DNA of 64,000 nucleotides from contig NZ_JAIWNA010000001.1 in the NCBI RefSeq assembly GCF_020216065.1, positions 1,085,408-1,149,407 of the forward strand, in the 5' to 3' direction. How positions within the stretch are numbered: the first letter of the stretch is position 1; the number at the start of each line of letters is the position of its first letter. The stretch comes from Nocardia rosealba. GTDB lineage: Bacteria > Actinomycetota > Actinomycetes > Mycobacteriales > Mycobacteriaceae. Under the pieces are notes generated by a model. The model ran no database searches and had not been told where the DNA came from. It saw nothing but the letters and a program-made list of their open reading frames with translations. Of this stretch, positions 38,134-47,420 are shown one piece after another. The position numbers and the translations under genes are program-made.

Positions 38134-39096
38134 ATGCCTCGACTGACACCGGAGAAGGCCCGTTGGCCTGCCCTGAAGGTCGACACCTGGGCCGATACCC
38201 GCGACACCCTGCACATGTGGTCGCAGATCGTTGGCAAGCTGAAGATGGCTGGCACGCCGCTGATCAACCACTGGTGGAACGTCACGTTCACGGTGAGCGC
38301 GCGGGGGCTGGCCACCGGCGCCATCCCGGTCGACGGCCGCATTCTCGACATCGAATTCGATTTCGCCGCACACGAACTCGTGCTGCGCACCAGCGACGGA
38401 CGCCGGGCCACGCTCGCGCTGCGACCACGCACCGTCGCCGATTTCTACGCCGAGCTCGTCGCGGTGCTCGGACGCTTGGACATCACGGTCGATATCGAGG
38501 CCTCACCGAACGAGGTCGACCCCGCGATCCCGTTCGCCGAGGACACCGTTCATCAGTCCTACGACGCCGATGCGGTCGGCATCTACTGGCAACAACTCGT
38601 GCAGGCGAACCGGGTGTTCCAGCTGTGGCGAGCCGGCTTCGCCGGAAAGTCCAGCCCGGTGCATCTGTTCTGGGGTTCGCTCGACCTGGCCTGCACCCGC
38701 TTCTCCGGGCGTAGCGCGCCCACGCATCCCGGCGGGGCACCCAACTGCGCGAACTGGGTGATGGAGGAGGCGTATTCGCGTGAATGCGCCAGCGCGGGTT
38801 TCTGGCCCGGCGGAACCGAAGGCATGTTCTACGCCTACAGCTATCCGGCCCCCGACGGGTACTCGTCGCGGCCCGTGGGACCCGACGGCGCGCACTGGGA
38901 CGCGGCACTCGGCGAGTTCGTCCTGCCGTACGAGGTGGTTCGTGAGTCGGACGACCCCGACGCCACCCTCCTGCACTTCCTCGATACGACCTACGCCGCC
39001 GCTGCCGACCTTGCCGACTGGGATCGGGCGCTGCTCGACGTGAACCCGCACCGCCTGGACCGCCGCCTCCACGCCGACGACACGACAACCATCTGA
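38134..39096 (+). CDS. DUF5996 family protein
   Basis: 320 residues, soluble. Conserved features are WPALKVDTWADTRDTLHMWSQIVGK at the N-terminus, HWWNVTFTVSARGL, and the central HLFWGSLDLACTRFSGR with PPHPGG-like loops and aromatic residues. This matches the DUF5996 family, of unknown function. Divergent from the AurF-like gene, sharing the operator region. ATG 38134 lies behind GAAGGAG. Confidence 0.75.
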   Translation: MPRLTPEKARWPALKVDTWADTRDTLHMWSQIVGKLKMAGTPLINHWWNVTFTVSARGLATGAIPVDGRILDIEFDFAAHELVLRTSDGRRATLALRPRTVADFYAELVAVLGRLDITVDIEASPNEVDPAIPFAEDTVHQSYDADAVGIYWQQLVQANRVFQLWRAGFAGKSSPVHLFWGSLDLACTRFSGRSAPTHPGGAPNCANWVMEEAYSRECASAGFWPGGTEGMFYAYSYPAPDGYSSRPVGPDGAHWDAALGEFVLPYEVVRESDDPDATLLHFLDTTYAAAADLADWDRALLDVNPHRLDRRLHADDTTTI

Positions 39097-39098
39097 GA

Positions 39099-39302
39099 TC
39101 ACTCCCGTTCGGCGGTCTTCTCCGCTGCTTCCCGGCGCTGCCGGTAGAGCAGGATTCCCGCCGCGACCAGCCAGATCACCGCGTAGACGAGCGCCCGCAT
39201 CGCACTCCAGTTCGCGGCGAGCAAACCGATCGCCACGCCACCGGCCACGCCCAGGATCATCACGGCATTCGGCTTCGAGTTCTTCCCCACGGTGCGAATC
39301 AT
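39099..39302 (-). CDS. Small membrane protein
   Basis: 67 residues, two hydrophobic segments (about 14-29 and 33-52) and a charged C-terminus (RQRREAAEKTAERE). Convergent with the DUF5996 gene (2-bp gap). The start ATG 39302 gives the most natural topology; the ribosome-binding site is weak. No family recognised. Confidence 0.55.
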   Translation of the reverse strand: MIRTVGKNSKPNAVMILGVAGGVAIGLLAANWSAMRALVYAVIWLVAAGILLYRQRREAAEKTAERE

Positions 39303-39372
39303 CGCACGTCGATGAGTTTCGGGCGGCCGCGTCGTCGGTACCGGTAGCGAGCGACGAATGGGAGACGTGGTC

Positions 39373-39948
39373 ATGGACGACGCGCAGGTGCAGAACTGGG
39401 TGCGAGCCGAACGGCTCGCCCTCGCCGACTTTCTCGAAGACCTCACCCCCGGCGAATGGGCAACGCCGTCGCTGTGCCCCGGCTGGACGATCCACGACGT
39501 CCTCGCCCACGTCAGCACCACCGATACGCTGCGCGAGACCCTCGTGGCCGTCCTGCGCGCCAAGGGCAACTGGAACCGGATGAACGCCGACATGGCCACC
39601 ACCCGCGCCGCCCGCCACACCCCGGCCGAACTGCTCATCGAACTCCGCGCCTTCGCCGACTCGACCCGCCGCGCACCCGGCGCCGGCGTCCTCGACCCCC
39701 TGGTCGACATCATCGTCCACGGCCAAGACATCGCCCGCCCCCTCGCCCGCCCCTACGAAACCCCCGTCGACCGCGTCGTCCCCGCCCTCGACTACACCAT
39801 CGCCAGCCGCTTCTACGGCGCCAAGAAACGTTTCCGCGCAACCCGATTGACCGCCACCGACACCGACTGGACCTACGGCGAAGGCCCCGAAGACATCAAA
39901 GCCCCCGCCATCGACCTGCTTCTTCTCGCCACCGGTCGCACTGCCTGA
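39373..39948 (+). CDS. Maleylpyruvate isomerase-family mycothiol-dependent protein
   Basis: 191 residues. The N-terminal helical-bundle signature is SLCPGWTIHDVLAHV, and a histidine pair (HDV, HV) and the later VDIIVHGQDIARPL match the DinB-like mycothiol maleylpyruvate isomerase N-terminal family. Members use mycothiol and a metal to act on electrophilic substrates; the true substrate is unknown. Start ATG 39373 with GGGAG upstream was preferred over ATG 39358. Confidence 0.78.
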   Translation: MDDAQVQNWVRAERLALADFLEDLTPGEWATPSLCPGWTIHDVLAHVSTTDTLRETLVAVLRAKGNWNRMNADMATTRAARHTPAELLIELRAFADSTRRAPGAGVLDPLVDIIVHGQDIARPLARPYETPVDRVVPALDYTIASRFYGAKKRFRATRLTATDTDWTYGEGPEDIKAPAIDLLLLATGRTA

Positions 39949-39957
39949 CACAACGAG

Positions 39958-39993
39958 AAATCGGTGCGAATCAGCTGACTCGCACCGATTTTC
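39958..39993. terminator. Bidirectional terminator
   Basis: AAATCGGTGCGA (39958-39969) and TCGCACCGATTT (39980-39991), 10-nt loop, T-run at the end. It lies between the convergent isomerase-like gene and fadE23. Confidence 0.88.
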
Positions 39994-40004
39994 GCGCTAT
40001 CCGA

Positions 40005-41219
40005 TCACTTCAGTTCGGCGCTGGTCTTGCCGAGGATGCGCCGGGCGACGATGAGCTGCTGGATCTGCTGGGTGCCTTCGAAGATGTCGAGAATCTTCGA
40101 GTCGCGGCCCCACTTCTCCAGGAGCAGTCGCTGCGAATAGCCGACGGCGCCTGCGAGTTCCACGGCCTTGAGGGTGACGTCGGTGCCGGTGCGACCCGCC
40201 TTGGCCTTCGACATGGAGGCCTCGAGCGAGTTCGGCTTCTTGTTGTCGGCCATCCACGCCGCGCGCAGGGCGAGCAGGTAGGCCGCCTCGTAATCGGCTT
40301 CCATCCGCAGGAATTCGGCCGCCGCGGCGTGCTGGTTCATCGCGGGGGTGTCGTAGGAGATGTCGACGCCTGCCTCGGTGAGGATGGTGCGCAGCTCCTC
40401 GAGCGCGGCGCGGGCGACACCGATGGCCATGGCGGCCACCAGCGGGCGGGTGTTGTCGAAGGTCTGCATGACCCCGGCAAAACCCTTCTCCACGTTGACT
40501 TCCGGCGAACCAAGGATGTTGTCCTTCGGAATGCGGCAGTCCTGCAGCAGCAGTACCGCGGTGTCGGAGGCCTTGATGCCGAGCTTGTGCTCGAGCCGTG
40601 CCACCGAAAGACCCGGAGCGTCACGCGGGACGACGAACGACTTGATCGCCGCCCGGCCGAGGCTCTTGTCCACCGTCGCCCACACCACGATGTGGGTGGA
40701 CCGCTCACCGGCGGTGACGAAGATCTTCTCACCGTTGAGCACCCACTCGTCACCGTCGAGGACGGCGGTGGTCGATACGGCGGCCGAGTCGGAACCGAAC
40801 GCCGGCTCGGTGATGGCCATCGAGGCCCATACCTTGCCGAAGCGTTCCAGCTGCTCATCGGTGGCCACGGCCGCGATCGCCGCGTTGCCAAGGCCCTGGT
40901 AGGGGATGGTCAGCAGCAGGCCGACATCGCCCCACGCGGTTTCGAGGGTGTTCATCAGCGACGACATGTTGCCGCCGTTGGCGTTGGCCGTCAGCAGGTC
41001 GGTCGCGGTGTCGCCACGACCGCCGGAGGCGCCGCCGATCTGCTGGGTGCCCGAGTCGGCGAGGCCTTCGACCATGGCCGACATGGTGTCGAGTTCGACC
41101 GGGTACGCATGCTCGGCGAGGTCGTACTTGCGTGAGATCGGACGGAAGATCTGGGCGGCGACCTGGTGGGCCTGGTTGGCGCTCGCCTTCAGCTTCTTGG
41201 GGAGTTCGAGATTGATCAT
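40005..41219 (-). CDS. fadE23: Acyl-CoA dehydrogenase FadE23
   Basis: 404 residues with the three acyl-CoA dehydrogenase domains: N-terminal helices, the FAD-binding middle (MAITEPAFGSDSAAVSTTAV, LNGEKIFVTAGERSTHIVVWA) and the C-terminal helical domain ending in ILDIFEGTQQIQQLIVARRIL. It oxidises an acyl-CoA at the alpha-beta bond. It follows the second dehydrogenase on the same strand by 33 bp; order and lengths match Rv3139-Rv3140 of M. tuberculosis. The substrate is not known. Confidence 0.88.
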   Translation of the reverse strand: MINLELPKKLKASANQAHQVAAQIFRPISRKYDLAEHAYPVELDTMSAMVEGLADSGTQQIGGASGGRGDTATDLLTANANGGNMSSLMNTLETAWGDVGLLLTIPYQGLGNAAIAAVATDEQLERFGKVWASMAITEPAFGSDSAAVSTTAVLDGDEWVLNGEKIFVTAGERSTHIVVWATVDKSLGRAAIKSFVVPRDAPGLSVARLEHKLGIKASDTAVLLLQDCRIPKDNILGSPEVNVEKGFAGVMQTFDNTRPLVAAMAIGVARAALEELRTILTEAGVDISYDTPAMNQHAAAAEFLRMEADYEAAYLLALRAAWMADNKKPNSLEASMSKAKAGRTGTDVTLKAVELAGAVGYSQRLLLEKWGRDSKILDIFEGTQQIQQLIVARRILGKTSAELK

Positions 41220-41252
41220 GGGAAGTCTCCTGGAAGGTAAGAAAAGCGGCCG

Positions 41253-42650
41253 CTACACCAGCACGATGCCCTCGGCGACGCCGATGGCACGAAGATCGCG
41301 ATACCAGCGCTCGACCGGGTGCTCCTTGGTGAAGCCGTGGCCGCCGAGCAGCTGCACACCGTCGAGGCCGATCTGCATGCCCTTGTCGGTGGCGAGCTTG
41401 CGCGCCAGCGCCGCCTCACGGGCGAACGACAGGCCCTGCTCCGCGCGCGAGGCACCGCGCAGGGTGACCAGGCGCAGACCGTCGAGCTCGATCGCGATAT
41501 TGGCGACCATGAACGCCACCGCCTGGCGGTGCGAGATCGGCTCGCCGAACGCCTCACGCTCGTTGACGTAGGGGATCACGTAGTCGAGCACGGCCTGACC
41601 GGTGCCGACCGCGAGCGAGGCCCAGCCGAGGCGGGCCAGCTGCACGGCGTCGGCGTACTCGGCGGCCCGGGCGGCGGCGTCACCGTCGCCGAGGATCGCG
41701 TCGGTACCGACCGCGACGTTGTCCAGGATCAGCCGACCCAGACCGGCGGCGCGCAGACCCATGCTCGGGTCGGCCTCCACCACCAGGCCCGCCGCGTCGG
41801 ACTCGACGATGAACAGCGCCGGGCGTCCGTCGAGCTCGGCCGCCACCAGGAACAATTCGGCGTCGGCGGCCGCCGGGACCAGGCTCTTCACGCCGTTGAG
41901 GCGGTAGCCGCTGGGGGAGCGGGTGGCCTTGGTCTGCAGGGCGAACGGGTCGAACAGGGCGCGCGGCTCGCTGATGACCACCGAGGCCTGCGGCACGTTC
42001 TCGCCGGTGAAGGCGGGCAGGTAGGTGCGCTGCTGGGCGTCGGTGCCCCACTGCGACAGCGCGACCGCCACACCGCTCGGCGCGAGAATCGGCAGCGCGA
42101 GCCCCATGTCGCCGTAGGCGAGGGCCTCGGCCACCAGCGAATTGGTGACCGCGCCGCGCTCGGCGGCCGCACCCTCGAGCTCCTCGGGCACATTGATCAG
42201 GGTGATGCCGAGTTCGGCGGCGCGATCGAGCAGATCGCGCGGCGCCTTGGCGGCCGCGTCAGCTTCGTAGGCGGCCGGGCGCAGGATCTCACCGGCGAAA
42301 TCCTTCACCGTCTCGACGATCATCTTCTGGTCGTCGGTGGGGGTGAGGTCGAAGTAGTCCTTGGTCTTGGCCTCGTTGTCGGGTAGCCGCTTGGGTTCGC
42401 CGCCGCCGGTGACCTTGCCGAAGGTGCGGGTCGCCGCGCCAAGGGTCCGGAACCCGGTCTTGGTGCCCTCGTAGGTGATGCGTTCGATGGGCTTGCGCAG
42501 CTTGTACTTGCCGGCGAACTCCGACCCGGTCACCGTCGTCAACGCGCGCATCGCAGCGCCCATCCAGTCCCGTTTGGGCTGGTTGAGGCCGACCGCGGAC
42601 GTGTCGTTCGGACGTCGCTTCGTCGCGCTGTCTCGAGTGCTCATCATCAC
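41253..42650 (-). CDS. fadE24: Acyl-CoA dehydrogenase FadE24
   Basis: 465 residues: an N-terminal extension of about 90 residues (KLRKPIERITYEGTKTGFRTLGAATRTFGKVT) specific to this family, followed by acyl-CoA dehydrogenase domains (YFDLTPTDDQKMIVETV, QASVVISEPRALFDPFAL). The usual C-terminal catalytic Glu region is divergent (RWYRDLRAIGVAEG), so FadE24 and FadE23 may work as a heteromer, as seen for other actinobacterial FadE pairs (inference). It starts at 42650; twin operators lie upstream. Confidence 0.88.
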   Translation of the reverse strand: MMMSTRDSATKRRPNDTSAVGLNQPKRDWMGAAMRALTTVTGSEFAGKYKLRKPIERITYEGTKTGFRTLGAATRTFGKVTGGGEPKRLPDNEAKTKDYFDLTPTDDQKMIVETVKDFAGEILRPAAYEADAAAKAPRDLLDRAAELGITLINVPEELEGAAAERGAVTNSLVAEALAYGDMGLALPILAPSGVAVALSQWGTDAQQRTYLPAFTGENVPQASVVISEPRALFDPFALQTKATRSPSGYRLNGVKSLVPAAADAELFLVAAELDGRPALFIVESDAAGLVVEADPSMGLRAAGLGRLILDNVAVGTDAILGDGDAAARAAEYADAVQLARLGWASLAVGTGQAVLDYVIPYVNEREAFGEPISHRQAVAFMVANIAIELDGLRLVTLRGASRAEQGLSFAREAALARKLATDKGMQIGLDGVQLLGGHGFTKEHPVERWYRDLRAIGVAEGIVLV

Positions 42651-42690
42651 CTGATTTCCTCGGCTGTCGGGACGCTCCGTGGCCCCACTA

Positions 42691-42729
42691 TCTTACTCTC
42701 CGGTAAGACTATCTTACTCCGGAGTAAGA
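42691..42729. promoter_or_regulatory. Twin palindromic operators upstream of fadE24
   Basis: Two copies of TCTTAC-N6-GTAAGA, at 42691-42708 and 42712-42729, the second an 18-bp perfect palindrome (TCTTACTCCGGAGTAAGA). Centres are 21 bp apart, two helical turns, on the same DNA face. They lie in the divergent region between fadE24 and the GT39 gene. This spacing fits cooperative binding of a TetR-type repressor. Confidence 0.8.
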
Positions 42730-42777
42730 AGCGCAAGGAAGAACCGGGAAATCGCCGGATTCTGTCACGCTGCACAG

Positions 42778-44262
42778 GTGCGCGTCCTCGTATCGGTGTT
42801 CGCGCTCGTCCTGCTGGTGACCTCGGGCCGCTACGGCTATCACCGCGACGAGCTGTACTTCCTCGCGGCGGGTAGGCGGCTGGCGTGGGGTTATCCGGAT
42901 CAACCGCCGCTCGTGCCGCTGCTCGCGCGGGTGATGTCGGCGGTCGACCCCGACGCGCTGTGGGTGTTGCGGCTGCCGTCGGTCGTCGCCGCGGCGGTGG
43001 TGGTCGTGTGTGCCGGTGCGATGGCGGGCGCGCTCGGCGGTGGGCGTGGTGCGCGGGTGCTCGCCGGTGGGGCGGTGGCGAGCGCGGCGCTGGTGCAGGG
43101 CGTCGGGCACTTGCTCACCACGACCGTGTTCGACCTCGCTGTGTGGTCGCTGGTGTGCCTGCTCGTGCTGAAACTGCTGCGGGCACCGGAGGGCGCGTCG
43201 CCGATGGTGGTGGTGTCGAGCGCACCGGTCGACCGCGAGACGACGTGGACTGGCGATCCGCGCTGGTGGTTGCTGATCGGCGTGCTCGTCGGCGTCGGAT
43301 TGTTGAACAAGGTGCTGTTGATCGCACCGGTGGCGGTGCTGGTGGTGGCGTTGCTGCTGACTGGGCAGCGAAAGGTGTTCACCACGAAGTACTTTCCGTG
43401 CGCCGTCGGCATCGCGGTGGTGACGGCGCTGCCCTATCTGTGGTGGCAGGCGCGCAACGGATGGCCGCAATGGGAGCTGAGCCGGGCCATCGCGGGCGGT
43501 TCGTCGGGGACCTCGGATTCGCCGATCATGTTCGTGCTCTTGCAGTTCGGGTTGTTCGGTCCGCTGCTGGTTCCGCTGTGGGTCTACGGGTTGTGGCGGT
43601 TGTGGCATTCGCGCTACCGCGCGTTTCCGCTGACCTACGCGGTGTTGTTCGTGCTCTTCCTCGTGACCGGTGGCAAGGCGTACTACCTCGGTGGGATGTA
43701 TCCGGTGTTGCTCGCGGCCGGATCGGTCGGCCTTGCCGGGTGGCTCGGGCGGGCCGGGAAGCGCTGGCTCGCAGCAGCTTCCGTGATCGCGCTCAACGCT
43801 GTCATGTCCGCGTCGCTGTTCCTACCGGTGCTGCCGATCGAGGCGATCCCGTCGTCACCTGTTCTCGCCGTCAACTACGACGCGGGCGAAACCATCGGCT
43901 GGTCTCGATACGTCGAACAGATCGCCGCCACCCGTCCGCCGGGTGCTTCGATCCTCACCGCCAACTACGGCGAAGCAGGCGCTATCGAGCACTTCGGTCA
44001 CGAATATGGCCTGCCCACACCGTATTCCGGTCACAACGCCTACTGGTGGTGGGGACCGCCACCCGATTCGATCACGGTGGTCCTCACCGTGGGTATCGAC
44101 CGCGAGCGGCTCACCGGGCTCTGCGCGAGCATCGAACCCCGAGGCGCCCTCGACAACGGCCTCGGAATCGACAACGACGAACAGGGTGAACCATTGTTCC
44201 TCTGCCGCAACCCGATTCGACCCTGGTCGCAGGTCTGGCCGGAGTTGCGGACTCTCGGCTGA
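42778..44262 (+). CDS. GT39-type membrane glycosyltransferase (ArnT/PMT-like)
   Basis: 494 residues with about ten membrane helices. The first luminal loop has the catalytic region YHRDELYFLAAGRRLAWGYPDQPPL, with the acidic DE pair typical of the GT39/ArnT family, which transfers sugars from polyprenyl phosphate. A C-terminal soluble part contains VLTVGIDRERL. Acceptor and donor are unknown. GTG 42778 starts directly before the first helix. The gene is divergent from fadE24 and may share its operators. Confidence 0.78.
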   Translation: MRVLVSVFALVLLVTSGRYGYHRDELYFLAAGRRLAWGYPDQPPLVPLLARVMSAVDPDALWVLRLPSVVAAAVVVVCAGAMAGALGGGRGARVLAGGAVASAALVQGVGHLLTTTVFDLAVWSLVCLLVLKLLRAPEGASPMVVVSSAPVDRETTWTGDPRWWLLIGVLVGVGLLNKVLLIAPVAVLVVALLLTGQRKVFTTKYFPCAVGIAVVTALPYLWWQARNGWPQWELSRAIAGGSSGTSDSPIMFVLLQFGLFGPLLVPLWVYGLWRLWHSRYRAFPLTYAVLFVLFLVTGGKAYYLGGMYPVLLAAGSVGLAGWLGRAGKRWLAAASVIALNAVMSASLFLPVLPIEAIPSSPVLAVNYDAGETIGWSRYVEQIAATRPPGASILTANYGEAGAIEHFGHEYGLPTPYSGHNAYWWWGPPPDSITVVLTVGIDRERLTGLCASIEPRGALDNGLGIDNDEQGEPLFLCRNPIRPWSQVWPELRTLG

Positions 44263-44340
44263 CCCGATCTCGCTGTCGCGGGCAGGCGTCGGCGCCCACG
44301 TCATCTGGCGGTCGTGCCGACTCCGCTGCCGCAGGGACCT

Positions 44341-45102
44341 TCAGAGCCCGTGCCGGTCGAGGAAGTCGGTCAGCACCTTCTGCCACTCCTCGGGTCGCTC
44401 GACCATCACCACATGCCCGGCCGCGATCTCCGCGTACTCGGCGCCGGGGATCGCGGCGGCAAGGGCTCGTGAGTCGGCCGGATCGACGAGCAGGTCGGCG
44501 GTGGTCGCGACGACGAGGGTCGGCACTGCGATGGCGGCGAGATCTGCTGTCGTATCGACGGTTTCGACGAGGGCGGCCTGTGCGCGGGTCCCGCCGGGGA
44601 TCGCGGCGGCGGTCTGGCGGACGACATCGTCGACCGTGCCGGTCGGTAGACCGTTCACGAAATCGGTGGAAAACCCGGTGAGCAGGACCAAGCGTGCGAA
44701 GGCCTCGCGAGCGTCCCGGTCGAGCAGATCCTGCCAGGCCTGCACGGCCAGACGGGCGCGGTGGTCGGGTGTGGCCAACCCCGCGGTGAGCAGCAGCCCG
44801 GTGACCCGCTCGGGATGGCGGGCGGCGGCACGCACGGCCACCGCGGTGCCGAGGGAGAACCCGACGATGGTGAACGTCTCGACCCCCGCGTCTACGGCGG
44901 CCGCGACGAGCGCGTCGGCGAGGGCGTCGAGGGTCAACGGGGTGTCGTCGCCCGGATAGTCCGAGGCGACCACGGTGTGACCGGCGGCGAGCGCGGGGAT
45001 CACGGGGCCGAAGTTGCTCTCGATGCCGCCGCCCGCGCCGTGGGCGAGCACGATGCCGGGGCCGGAGCCGTGAACGGTGGTGTGCAGCGGAATTGTCGTC
45101 AT
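44341..45102 (-). CDS. Alpha/beta-fold hydrolase
   Basis: 253 residues. The oxyanion region is LAHGAGGG, the nucleophile elbow is GFSLGTA, the acid is near TTADLLVDPADS and the histidine is in AAGHVVMVE. It is a typical cytoplasmic esterase/epoxide-hydrolase-like enzyme with unknown substrate. The start ATG 45102 is fixed by the promoter: an upstream in-frame ATG (45126) lies within it. The transcript would be essentially leaderless. Control by the divergent MerR regulator is likely. Confidence 0.82.
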   Translation of the reverse strand: MTTIPLHTTVHGSGPGIVLAHGAGGGIESNFGPVIPALAAGHTVVASDYPGDDTPLTLDALADALVAAAVDAGVETFTIVGFSLGTAVAVRAAARHPERVTGLLLTAGLATPDHRARLAVQAWQDLLDRDAREAFARLVLLTGFSTDFVNGLPTGTVDDVVRQTAAAIPGGTRAQAALVETVDTTADLAAIAVPTLVVATTADLLVDPADSRALAAAIPGAEYAEIAAGHVVMVERPEEWQKVLTDFLDRHGL

Positions 45103-45109
45103 GACGGCG

Positions 45110-45141
45110 ACGTTAGGGATTGACATGGGTGTGAAGGTCAA
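45110..45141 (-). promoter_or_regulatory. MerR-type promoter of the hydrolase gene
   Basis: Minus-strand -35 TTGACC (45141-45136) and -10 TAACGT (45115-45110) are separated by 20 bp, longer than the usual 17, the hallmark of MerR-activated promoters. A TTGAC-N12-GTCAA dyad (45120-45141) fills the spacer, and the merR gene is divergent next to it. Confidence 0.7.
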
Positions 45142-45162
45142 GCCGAACGTGCCGGTGATCAC

Positions 45163-45543
45163 ATGCTGATCGGCGAACTCGCGCAGCGCACCGGGGTCGC
45201 CACCCGGCTGCTGCGCTACTACGAGGAACAAGGTCTGCTGCATCCGCGCCGCGACAGCAACGGCTATCGCAGCTATCCCGAGGCAGCGGTCGCCAGGGTC
45301 GCCCGTATCCGGGATCTGCTGGCGGCGGGCCTGAATACCGACGAGATCGCCGACCTGCTCCCGTGCGCCGAGCACGACGGGCCGGTCCAGGCCTGCGAGA
45401 AGTCGGTGCGCATCATGGCCGATCGGACGGCCGAGCTGGACCGCCGCATCGCCGACCTCGACCGTCAGCGTGCACACCTCGCCGCCCAGCTCGACGCGAG
45501 TCTCGCCGGCAGCGGCGCACCGATCCCCGGTGTGAGCCGGTAG
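45163..45543 (+). CDS. MerR-family transcriptional regulator
   Basis: 126 residues. The N-terminal MerR winged helix (LIGELAQRTGVATRLLRYYEEQGLLHPRRDSNGYRSY) is followed by a coiled-coil dimerisation helix (DRTAELDRRIADLDRQRAHLAAQLDA). Two cysteines (CAEHDGPVQAC) sit near the junction. Family knowledge: it twists an over-long promoter spacer to activate transcription; the target is the neighbouring hydrolase gene and possibly itself. Confidence 0.85.
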   Translation: MLIGELAQRTGVATRLLRYYEEQGLLHPRRDSNGYRSYPEAAVARVARIRDLLAAGLNTDEIADLLPCAEHDGPVQACEKSVRIMADRTAELDRRIADLDRQRAHLAAQLDASLAGSGAPIPGVSR

Positions 45544-45617
45544 ATGCCGCCGCCGTCACCACCGGGAGCGGTCACTGCGTCGAGCTGGCCGGCGTCACCG
45601 ACCAGAGCGGGCCGAAC

Positions 45618-46519
45618 TCATTCGCGCACGTAGAACCGCAGCGTGAGATAGGCGGTTACGGCGGCGAAGACGATGCCGACGGGCGCGATGGTCAGGGCGA
45701 CCACCGCGATGTCGTCACCGGTGATGCGCGGGAACACATTGCTGTCGAACAGCGGGCCCAGCGCCCGGTCGATCACCAGCGGACGCGCGATCACCAGGCC
45801 GAGGACCGCCAGCACCGAACCCACGAAGGCGGCCGCCACCGCCTCGAGCAGGAACGGTAGCTGCGTATACCAGCGCGTCGCGCCGACCAGGCGCATGATG
45901 CCGACTTCTGTGCGCCGGGTGAACGCCGCGATCTGCACCATGTTGAGCACCAGCAGCATCGCGGCCAACGCCATCACGAGCGCCAGCCCGAACGCGGCAT
46001 TGCGCAAGCCGTCGAACAGGCTCACCAGCCGGTCGACGAACTCCTTGTCGTTGGCGACGATCCGCACGCCCTCCCGCGTCGCGAACGCGTCGTAGATGTG
46101 CTGGTACTGGTCGGCGTCGGTCATCTTCACCCGCAGCGAGGCGGGCAGGGGAGAGTCGGCGATGTACTGCACCATCTCCGGCTGGTCCTCGAACAGCTTC
46201 TTGGCCTCCTCGAGTGCGTCGGCGCGGTTGAGGAACTGCACACTCTCCACCCCGGAGGTCTGCTTCATGTCGGCCAGCAGGGACTTGCACGGCTCGGCGG
46301 CGCAGTCGGGATCGGTCTCCGACACCGAGTCGTCGAGATAGAAGCGCACCTCGAGGCGGCCGATGAAGAAGTTCTCGGTCTTGTCGGCCATCCGCACCGA
46401 CAGCATGCCGCCGCCGAGCATCATCAGCGACACCGCGGTGGTCAGGATCATCGCGACGGTCATCGTCAGGTTGCGGCGCAGACCGTCGGCGACCTCGGTG
46501 AACAGGAAACTCAGTCGCA

Positions 46520-46520
<1 letters not shown>
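45618..46520 (-). CDS. ftsX: Cell-division protein FtsX
   Basis: 300 residues, four transmembrane helices (about 20-42, 175-197, 225-250, 270-292) with a large extracytoplasmic loop (about 45-170). The loop includes paired cysteines (CAAEPC). It forms the membrane part of the FtsEX complex that controls peptidoglycan hydrolases at division. It overlaps ftsE by one base (TAATG). Confidence 0.93.
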
Positions 46521-47209
<689 letters not shown>

Positions 47210-47270
47210 GAGGAGCCAGTGTAGCCAGCGGGCTGCTCGTGACGGGTGCCCCGACGACGTCGGCGGGGCG

Positions 47271-47420
47271 CTACTGGGTGGGATTCACCCAGGACGGGAC
47301 GGAATTGATCAGGGTCACCGGCTCGGTGGTCGTGCCGTCGGCCGGCTTCACGAACAGGTAGACGACGAAGGTCGATACCCAGGTGGCGATCAAGATCGCC
47401 GTGGACTTACGCGGTTTCAC
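47271..47420 (-). CDS. Tiny membrane protein downstream of the MscS gene
   Basis: 49 residues from GTG 47420: a basic N-terminus (VKPRKSTA), one membrane helix (about 8-24; [16 protein letters not shown]) and a short tail ([16 protein letters not shown]). It overlaps the MscS gene by 14 bp, so they are likely translated together. A longer version beginning at 47507 is in-frame, but its N-terminal part only mirrors the MscS coding region. Confidence 0.6.
   Translation of the reverse strand: MKPRKSTAILIATWVSTFVVYLFVKPADGTTTEPVTLINSVPSWVNPTQ

Noticed and set aside
41319..42386. 355-residue plus-strand frame across fadE24
   Set aside because: Antisense of a clear acyl-CoA dehydrogenase gene; no independent support.
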